Assembly (NCBI GenBank): GCA_947628385.1
Contig: CANQZS010000008.1
Coordinates: forward strand, 1 to 18,238
Source of the DNA: an uncultured Clostridia bacterium
Lineage (GTDB): Bacteria > Bacillota > Clostridia > Oscillospirales > Ruminococcaceae
Reading direction: 5' to 3'
DNA length: 18,238 bases
Shown: piece after piece, positions 13,609-18,238 of the stretch
Layout: the number at the start of each line of letters is the position of its first letter
Numbering within the stretch: position 1 is the stretch's first letter
Notes under the pieces: model-generated
Seen by the model: the letters and a program-made list of their open reading frames with translations, nothing else
Databases searched by the model: none
Told to the model about the DNA's origin: nothing
Position numbers and translations under genes: made by a program

Positions 13609-14288
13609 TTTCCCATCTCCTCTCTCAAACTGTCTTTTATGTAGTAGTCAATTTCAAGCTCCTTGCAAAGCCTTTCTGCACGTTTGCCAAAGTCAGCCCA
13701 GTCAATGTCCGAGGGGAAATAATTGAGCTTGCCGATTTTCACATGATCGACAATTAGACTTACAAGATGTAATTCTACGAAAAAGGCTTTATCATCTGTA
13801 ACCGGCTCAAAAGAAACCCATGTCTTTATTCCTCGGCTGTGCGCTTCTGCGAGACTGTTTAGATTTGCCCTAATGAGATCAGTTGTCGGTGTTCCGTCAA
13901 GCGTGATACCGTAGTAATCATTCTCATCTAAAAGGTCAAAATCTCGTGTGCCATCGCCCTTTGTTAATATTTGCACATGATTTCCGGTTTCTTTAAGCAG
14001 TTTGATTATTTCGCGCGTCGTCGATGTGTCATATCCCGTCGGGTACGGATCACAGGTGAAGCACAATTGTATGAGCTTGTCCTTTATATCGTAGATTTCG
14101 ATCTGCTTGCGCGTTTCTTCTACGATGTTTTTTCTCGGCTCTACATGAGAATGAAATTCCTCCTTATTTCGATGTAATACGAGCGGGGCAAAGCAATAAT
14201 AGCATCTGTGCGGACAGCCCGTGTAAATGTTGAGCGCATAGTTGCAGTATTCTTTTGCGGCTCCCTTTGGAATGTATATCGGTTTCAT
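13605..14288 (-). CDS. Radical SAM protein
   Basis: 227 residues. The cluster motif CPHRCYYC (CxxxCxxC) lies near residue 25, within IYTGCPHRCYYCFAP, and should bind a 4Fe-4S cluster and S-adenosylmethionine. The downstream part has the alternating strands of a partial TIM barrel (QILTKGDG, YGITLDG, TWVSFEPV, VKIGKLN). It is like the SPL-type proteins seen in phages and mobile elements beside methyltransferases; the substrate is unknown. ATG 14288 has AAGGAG at 5 nt. It follows the adenine methyltransferase gene with 11 bp. Confidence 0.85.
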   Translation of the reverse strand: MKPIYIPKGAAKEYCNYALNIYTGCPHRCYYCFAPLVLHRNKEEFHSHVEPRKNIVEETRKQIEIYDIKDKLIQLCFTCDPYPTGYDTSTTREIIKLLKETGNHVQILTKGDGTRDFDLLDENDYYGITLDGTPTTDLIRANLNSLAEAHSRGIKTWVSFEPVTDDKAFFVELHLVSLIVDHVKIGKLNYFPSDIDWADFGKRAERLCKELEIDYYIKDSLREEMGK

Positions 14289-14299
14289 AAAATCTCCTT

Positions 14300-14749
14300 T
14301 CAACTAAAATTTGATGCTTTGATATTTGCATGAAAAATACATATCATTGACGGAAACGGCGCATTATTCTTTTGATCTCCAAATTTCAATCGTCCGCGCA
14401 GGAAACGTATTTCAACATTCGGCTTGTTGTATATATAATCGTGAAACCACTTTGTGTCTGTTCTTGCCGGAAGAAGCATCACAATTGTCGCTCCCCTAAC
14501 AGGCGAAATCACTGCGCGTTTTACCCATGCGCCGATTTGTCGGCCGTAAGGAGGATTACACCAACACGTTCCCGTCCATGGGCAGGATAGGCCATCTTGT
14601 TCCGGAGTATAATAATTAGAACACTTTGCGTTTTCGGGCAGAGCGCAAACATCAAGAGTAAAATTAAACTCATTGTTCAGCTTATCAAACAAATCCTTTG
14701 GCGTTTCCCACAAATCAGTGACGCTCATGAACATTCCTTTATTCATCAT
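14300..14749 (-). CDS. Phage-type DNA N6-adenine methyltransferase (Dam family)
   Basis: 149 residues. TDLWETPKDLFDKLNNEF and FTLDVCALPENAKCSNYY open the protein, the catalytic NPPY motif is in CWCNPPYGRQIGAWVKRAV, and VMLLPARTDTKWFHDYI follows. This order matches the Dam family of phages and elements (PF05869). It probably methylates adenine in element or host DNA, either for protection from restriction or for regulation. The ATG at 14749 overlaps the previous stop as ATGA, with GAGGGG at 8 nt; ATGs at 14746 and 14728 are possible. No cognate restriction endonuclease is visible. Confidence 0.87.
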   Translation of the reverse strand: MMNKGMFMSVTDLWETPKDLFDKLNNEFNFTLDVCALPENAKCSNYYTPEQDGLSCPWTGTCWCNPPYGRQIGAWVKRAVISPVRGATIVMLLPARTDTKWFHDYIYNKPNVEIRFLRGRLKFGDQKNNAPFPSMICIFHANIKASNFS

Positions 14750-15444
14750 TGGGAACACCCCTCAATTTGCCAAAGCGGTTGTTCGTCAGAAAGCCCCATC
14801 ATAAGTGCAACCATCTTTTTGAATTCTTCATCAGAAAGCCTTATACCTTCTTCGTCGTCTTTTAGACATCCGAAAATCCTATGCTTTTGTATGAACGCTT
14901 CTAACAACGCCTCACGTTCTTTTTCCCAAAGCCTTGTATAGAAATCAAACAAAAAATCTATTTCTGCTTTCTGCGCTGCGGTACAACTAACGCTTAAAAT
15001 GGTTCTGCACTTGCGCCCGCTTTCCGAGTAGCGAAGCTCGAAAAGTGAGCTTGTGTCGCCCAAAACCTTATAAACCGTTTGTATTAAGAGTTTTCTTTGC
15101 TCTTTCCCGTGATATGTAAGGTGGTACTCTTTACTCTGCTCATCGTCGAGATCGTCTATCGACATATCATACTTTTTAAGCAGTTTTTCGAGTAGCGCTT
15201 GTGCTTGTTCTTTTTCTCCGCCCACCCCTCGGAGGGCGAGGGCATATAGCTTTTTAAGCCGCTCTTTTTGATCTGCCATTCTTTCACGCTTTCGTAATTT
15301 CTTCGATATCTTCCGCATCATCTTATTCCTCTCACGCGGCGTCAGCATACGCAGACCGATGTCTGCTATGTAATACCGTTCCACGCCGCCTCCGCAAAAA
15401 CAGTCAACGTATATGTCATCAAGCATATTGATCTGTGATGTCAT
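14746..15444 (-). CDS. DUF2786-like protein fused to a methyltransferase remnant
   Basis: The full frame has 232 residues. Residues from about 56 (MADQKERLKKLYALALRG, then GEKEQAQALLEKLLKKYDMS) match DUF2786, followed by a helical domain with LSVSCTAAQKAEIDFLFDFY. DUF2786 proteins are common in phages and elements and have no firm function. Residues 1-38 do not belong to that family (next entry). A good second start exists at ATG 15321 (GAGAGGA 5 nt upstream), so the functional protein may begin there (191 residues). It heads the run of overlapping genes that leads to the initiator gene. Confidence 0.75.
   Translation of the reverse strand: MTSQINMLDDIYVDCFCGGGVERYYIADIGLRMLTPRERNKMMRKISKKLRKRERMADQKERLKKLYALALRGVGGEKEQAQALLEKLLKKYDMSIDDLDDEQSKEYHLTYHGKEQRKLLIQTVYKVLGDTSSLFELRYSESGRKCRTILSVSCTAAQKAEIDFLFDFYTRLWEKEREALLEAFIQKHRIFGCLKDDEEGIRLSDEEFKKMVALMMGLSDEQPLWQIEGCSQ
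15331..15444 (-). pseudogene. Collapsed cytosine-C5 DNA methyltransferase remnant
   Basis: Residues 9-20 (DDIYVDCFCGGG) resemble motif I of C5 methyltransferases (VDLFCGGGG). Only a few residues later comes ADIGLRMLTPRE, the conserved late motif near the C-terminus of that family (usually followed by LFxxQGFP). The middle, including the catalytic Pro-Cys, is gone, and the sequence changes right after LTPRE. It reads as an in-frame internal deletion plus fusion to the next gene. Confidence 0.6.
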
Positions 15445-15800
15445 ATCTCTTTCTTCCCCTTAATCATGAAATCAAGCCGTAATGGCGAAAAAATCCGATA
15501 AACATTAATTTATTAAAATAATACAAAGCAAAAAAATTGTGCGACAGAACGAAAGTGTTCTGTCGCACTTAATATTACTACTCAGTCCCGTGAAATGCAA
15601 TATTAAAAGCGACAAAATTTCGGAATCGAAAAATTAAAAATATATAAAAAACGCCTTTCCGCGGTTTTTTCCGTCGAAAAGGTGCGATTATCCGTCAAAA
15701 ATAAATGGCAAATATAAAAGAAATAGTATAATAATGGTAAAAATCGTAAAAAAAAGAACGACAAAAGCTTGCCGAAGCAATACTATATTTAAATAGCAAA
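15445..15800. other. AT-rich non-coding interval between IS30 and the DUF2786 gene
   Basis: No gene seen. It holds the strong terminator at 15530-15568, a GCGACAAAAT copy at 15609-15618 matching a complementary copy upstream of the transposase, and an 8-bp inverted repeat (TTGCCGAA near 15771, TTCGGCAA near 15806) that overlaps the transposase stop. Confidence 0.5.
15530..15568 (-). terminator. Strong intrinsic terminator downstream of the transposase gene
   Basis: A perfect 12-bp stem (GTGCGACAGAAC and its complement, 6-nt loop) is followed on the minus strand by AA and seven T. It should stop transcripts from the IS30 and conjugation side before the DUF2786 operon. Confidence 0.9.
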
Positions 15801-16880
15801 TTATTCGGCAATTTTTCTCAATGATTCAATTTCGTTTCTAAATCGCATTAAAGCACAAGCCCCGCCGAGGCATTTCCTCGGATAATCATTTATCCAGTTG
15901 TTAACATGATTGATTTCACGGACTGAAACTTTATCGAAGTTTGTGCCTTTGGGGAAGAAGCGTCTAATCAGCAGATTAGCGTTTTCATTAGACCCGCGCT
16001 CCCCCGGAGAACGTGGATGACAATAGTAAACCTTTGTGCGCTTTGTATTATATTCAATGCTTCCAAGTATCGCATCTACAAGCACCGACCTTTCAAGGCC
16101 GTCCGGATCGGAAAATTCTGATCCATTGTCACACGTTATTGATTTAAATATATGCGGGAAAAGATTTCCAAACCGACGTTCCATATCATCGACTGCTTTG
16201 ACTACCGATGCCATTTCTTTGTTCGGCAATTTAGAAATCAATTCAAATCGGTGTTTACGTTCGGTGAGAACAAGTAGAACTGATCTGCACTTTTTGCAAC
16301 CTATTACTGTGTCCATCTCCCAGTGTCCAAACTCATTGCGTGTAAGTACCTCCGATGGGCGCAGTTCAATGCTGTCTCCTTTTGATGCACGTGCCGGTCT
16401 TCGTTCAATCTGTTCATATTTCTGTTTTTTCTTGCCGTGTCTTGGAAGCTGTTTCTTTGTAAGGTTAAGAAAAACCCCCTTTTCGATGTAATTGTAGATG
16501 GTTTTTGAGCATATTGTCGTAGAAAAAACAAGGCCATTATTATTTATATGCTCGACCACGGCATAAGGCGAAAAGTTGTCGTTTATGATTTTGTCTTCGA
16601 TGAAATTTGCAAGTTCGATGTCCTTGCCTATTTTCAGAGGTCTACCTTTGTTTTTGAGCATCTCGCGATATTTGCTCTCGGCAATATCAGGCGAATACCT
16701 TTCCTCCGTCGTATAGTCCGAGTTAAGATGAGTGTATCGTCCACGCGCAAGCTCACGGTAAATGCAGGATTTGTGCCTGCGCAGAGATTTTGCAATGTTC
16801 GGCACACTCATCTTATCTTTAAGACCGCGTTCGATCTTCAAACGCTCGTTAAACGACAAGTGTTTTTTTTCATTTGACAT
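15801..16880 (-). CDS. IS30-family transposase
   Basis: 359 residues, complete. An HTH_38 domain opens the protein (LSFNERLKIERGLKD, NIAKSLRRHKSCIYRELARG), then a second HTH region (NFSPYAVVEHINNNG). The DDE catalytic core follows: Asp in GHWEMDTVIG, Asp in ITCDNGSEF, Glu in GERGSNENANLLIRRFFPKG. All three acidic residues are present, so it may be active. It cuts and inserts the element, usually with a short target duplication. ATG 16880 has AGAGGTG upstream; an in-frame extension to 16916 would begin at the edge of the -10 box. It sits between a truncated conjugation gene and a gene with an internal deletion. Confidence 0.95.
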   Translation of the reverse strand: MSNEKKHLSFNERLKIERGLKDKMSVPNIAKSLRRHKSCIYRELARGRYTHLNSDYTTEERYSPDIAESKYREMLKNKGRPLKIGKDIELANFIEDKIINDNFSPYAVVEHINNNGLVFSTTICSKTIYNYIEKGVFLNLTKKQLPRHGKKKQKYEQIERRPARASKGDSIELRPSEVLTRNEFGHWEMDTVIGCKKCRSVLLVLTERKHRFELISKLPNKEMASVVKAVDDMERRFGNLFPHIFKSITCDNGSEFSDPDGLERSVLVDAILGSIEYNTKRTKVYYCHPRSPGERGSNENANLLIRRFFPKGTNFDKVSVREINHVNNWINDYPRKCLGGACALMRFRNEIESLRKIAE

Positions 16881-16919
16881 GACGCACCTCTGTTCACACG
16901 AAATATCAATGTGCATAAG

Positions 16920-16950
16920 ATTATATCATACTCACGATTGATATATCAAT
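16920..16950 (-). promoter_or_regulatory. Transposase promoter overlapping a perfect 14-bp palindrome
   Basis: On the minus strand TTGATA (16949-16944) and a perfect TATAAT (16925-16920) are 18 bp apart. The palindrome ATTGATATATCAAT (16937-16950) covers the -35 box and could be an operator. Confidence 0.7.
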
Positions 16951-16994
16951 ATAAGGCGGAAAATGTGTCGCATTTTGTCGCAATAATTTCGGCG

Positions 16995-18238
16995 TCACTG
17001 TTGCAGCATACTTAATACGGCGTTACGCCAGTCGGATGTATATAGATCATCAAGTATGTCTCTTTGATCTGCATTTAGCCCAAGATTGTAAGCGGCATCA
17101 TCGAGTGAATAATAATCGAAATATATGTTCACATATTTTTGATTTGTCTCAAAATCTGTTACATATTCATACGACACTTCCTCGATCATGGCATAATACG
17201 CTTTTTTAAGGGCTTCTGTTTTGCTGTAATCAAAACGCATTATGCTGTACAATTGTTCATCGTTTCCGTTGTACCCACAAATTACTGCGTATAGGGCTAA
17301 TGCTTGCGGCCATATTTGGCGTTCACCGCTTCGGTTAAGATTATCAGTCGGCCAACTGTGTTCCACGATAGGATCTCGCAAATGTTCTTCATAATACGAG
17401 TTTATTGTACCGATAACTGCTTTTACGTCGGCAGATTCGTCGAAGATCACAGCAGGATCACCGATAACAGATGAGACAACAACCGAAATTACTATGGTAA
17501 CAATGGAGCCTGCGACAGCAGCCGCAACAGCAGGAAGAGCAATCGCAGATCCCGCCGCAACAAGGGCGTGAATGAGAAACTTGGCAAATTTAACGACAGC
17601 TCGAACGATTTGTTTAGCTGCCTTTGAAAGCAATCGCGTAATTTTATACGATTTTTTGAAGCTTTCTTTCGCCAAATTTGCAGTGTCGGCAATCATATCG
17701 GTTGATGTTTTTACGGTTGAGACTGCTATTTTGGCCGAGGAATTTGCTACTTTTACAAACTTGCTCGCCACTTTTAAGGTTTTCGCCGGAGCCTTTATGA
17801 TCTTACCGCTTTCTACCGTAACGCTCTTTGCACCTTTACTTGGGGCGGTTGTTTTACCTCCGCCCGTCTTGGCAGTATTTCCATTTTTTGAGCCTGTCCG
17901 TGCAGAAGTACCGCCGCGCGAACCGGCTTTTTTCTCATCGCCTGATCCGGCAGTATTGCCGCTTGCTGATCCCGCTCCGGCAGAAGTACCGCCGCGTGAA
18001 CCGACTGTTTTACCGCCGCCTGTCCGTGCAGAAGTACCACCGCGCGAACCGACTGTTTTACCGCCGCCTGTCCGTGCAGAAGTACCGCCGCGCGAACCGG
18101 CTTTTTTCTCATCGCTTGATCCGGCAGTATTGCCGCTTGCTGATCCCGTTCCGGCAGAAGTGCCGCCGCGCGAACCGACTGTTTTATCGCCGCCTGTCCT
18201 TGCAGAAGTGCCGCCATGTGAACCGGCTGTTTTACCTC
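16995..18238 (-). CDS. CD1108-like conjugation protein lacking its hydrolase domain (5' end beyond window)
   Basis: The frame has no stop up to the window edge, so the true start is outside. The visible N-terminal part (about 130 residues) is Gly/Ser/Arg/Lys-rich with repeats such as GSRGGTSARTGGGKTV. A basic helical stretch follows, then a hydrophobic segment (ALPAVAAAVAGSIVTIVISV). The last 145 residues (INSYYEEHL, IWPQALALYAVICGYN, YVNIYFDYYSLDDAAYNLGL, WRNAVLSMLQQ) resemble the middle domain of CD1108-family transfer proteins of Clostridia elements, which normally continue into a CHAP or NlpC wall hydrolase. This protein stops there, 14 bp before the probable IS30 end. Family call is from remembered motif order. 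Confidence 0.7.
   Translation of the reverse strand, partial: GKTAGSHGGTSARTGGDKTVGSRGGTSAGTGSASGNTAGSSDEKKAGSRGGTSARTGGGKTVGSRGGTSARTGGGKTVGSRGGTSAGAGSASGNTAGSGDEKKAGSRGGTSARTGSKNGNTAKTGGGKTTAPSKGAKSVTVESGKIIKAPAKTLKVASKFVKVANSSAKIAVSTVKTSTDMIADTANLAKESFKKSYKITRLLSKAAKQIVRAVVKFAKFLIHALVAAGSAIALPAVAAAVAGSIVTIVISVVVSSVIGDPAVIFDESADVKAVIGTINSYYEEHLRDPIVEHSWPTDNLNRSGERQIWPQALALYAVICGYNGNDEQLYSIMRFDYSKTEALKKAYYAMIEEVSYEYVTDFETNQKYVNIYFDYYSLDDAAYNLGLNADQRDILDDLYTSDWRNAVLSMLQQ
17880..18238. repeat. Basic Gly/Arg coding repeats in the conjugation protein
   Basis: Units of 48 bp encoding GSRGGTSARTGGGKTV and a variant containing SASGNTAGS-DEKKA recur about seven times with near-identical DNA. The array continues past the window edge and leaves other frames open. 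Confidence 0.8.

Larger units (their letters stand above)
15609..16981 (-). mobile_element. IS30-family insertion sequence (ends uncertain)
   Basis: The element holds one complete transposase. I took the ends from an inverted pair of the 10-mer GCGACAAAAT (15609-15618 and its complement at 16972-16981). This is short for IS30 terminal repeats, and the implied length (about 1.37 kb) is longer than usual. An alternative left end is near 15533, where AATTGTGCGACAGAA resembles the right end. No target duplication could be fixed. Confidence 0.45.

Noticed and set aside
15640..15700. Possible plus-strand hairpin (CGCCTTT with AAAGGTGCG)
   Set aside because: The pairing is short and interrupted, no T-run follows it, and no plus-strand gene needs a terminator here.
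17813..18217. Minus-strand frame rich in Ala/Leu/Gln/Arg at the right end
   Set aside because: It is the alternative frame of the Gly/Arg repeat. The accepted frame continues without a stop into the membrane and CD1108-like domains.

Overview
This window is accessory DNA of a Gram-positive, Clostridia-type bacterium, most likely an integrative conjugative element or large plasmid of a gut Firmicute (inference). The evidence is AGGAGG-type ribosome sites, SpaA/Cna_B-type surface repeats, a plasmid-type ParA/ParB pair, a RepA_N/DUF6017-like initiator, a small element-type sigma factor, a CD1108-like conjugation protein and an IS30 transposase. No integrase, relaxase, rRNA, tRNA or CRISPR is visible. 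Every gene I accept is on the minus strand, so transcription runs from high to low coordinates. Both window ends cut through genes.

Right end, in transcription order: an open-ended gene (18238-16995) encodes a basic Gly/Arg repeat tail, a membrane segment and a domain like CD1108-family transfer proteins, but no C-terminal cell-wall hydrolase. An IS30-family transposase follows (16880-15801), ended by a perfect 12-bp terminator stem. Next comes a tightly packed cluster: a DUF2786-like protein whose first 38 residues look like a collapsed cytosine-C5 methyltransferase, a phage-type adenine methyltransferase, a radical SAM protein, two small IS30-like HTH proteins, a small unknown, a replication-initiator-like protein and a Com-like zinc-finger protein. 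A terminator and the sigma-factor gene follow.

Middle: about 660 bp (10141-10806) holds phased A-tracts, a possible 44-residue protein, and a cluster of inverted repeats. A near-consensus promoter then drives a three-gene module: MNT nucleotidyltransferase, DUF3990-like ADP-ribosyltransferase-fold protein, and a partner. This looks like a toxin-antitoxin or defence unit. A small two-TM membrane protein follows.

Left: the partition operon parA-parB with two small unknown genes is translationally chained into exported cargo: a membrane-anchored anthrax-lethal-factor-like metalloprotease, a CAP-domain lipoprotein with Pro-Glu-Thr-Thr-Lys linkers, and a large secreted NlpC/P60-like protein with Cna_B repeats running off the window. 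The main points of interest are (1) parA nested in a longer ORF, bracketed by a 26/29-bp duplication of its own start region; (2) three DNA palindromes spaced exactly 60 bp beside an AT-rich tract inside the initiator gene, a candidate replication origin; (3) the MNT-DUF3990-partner module; (4) the methyltransferase remnant and the truncation next to IS30, which suggest local deletion.
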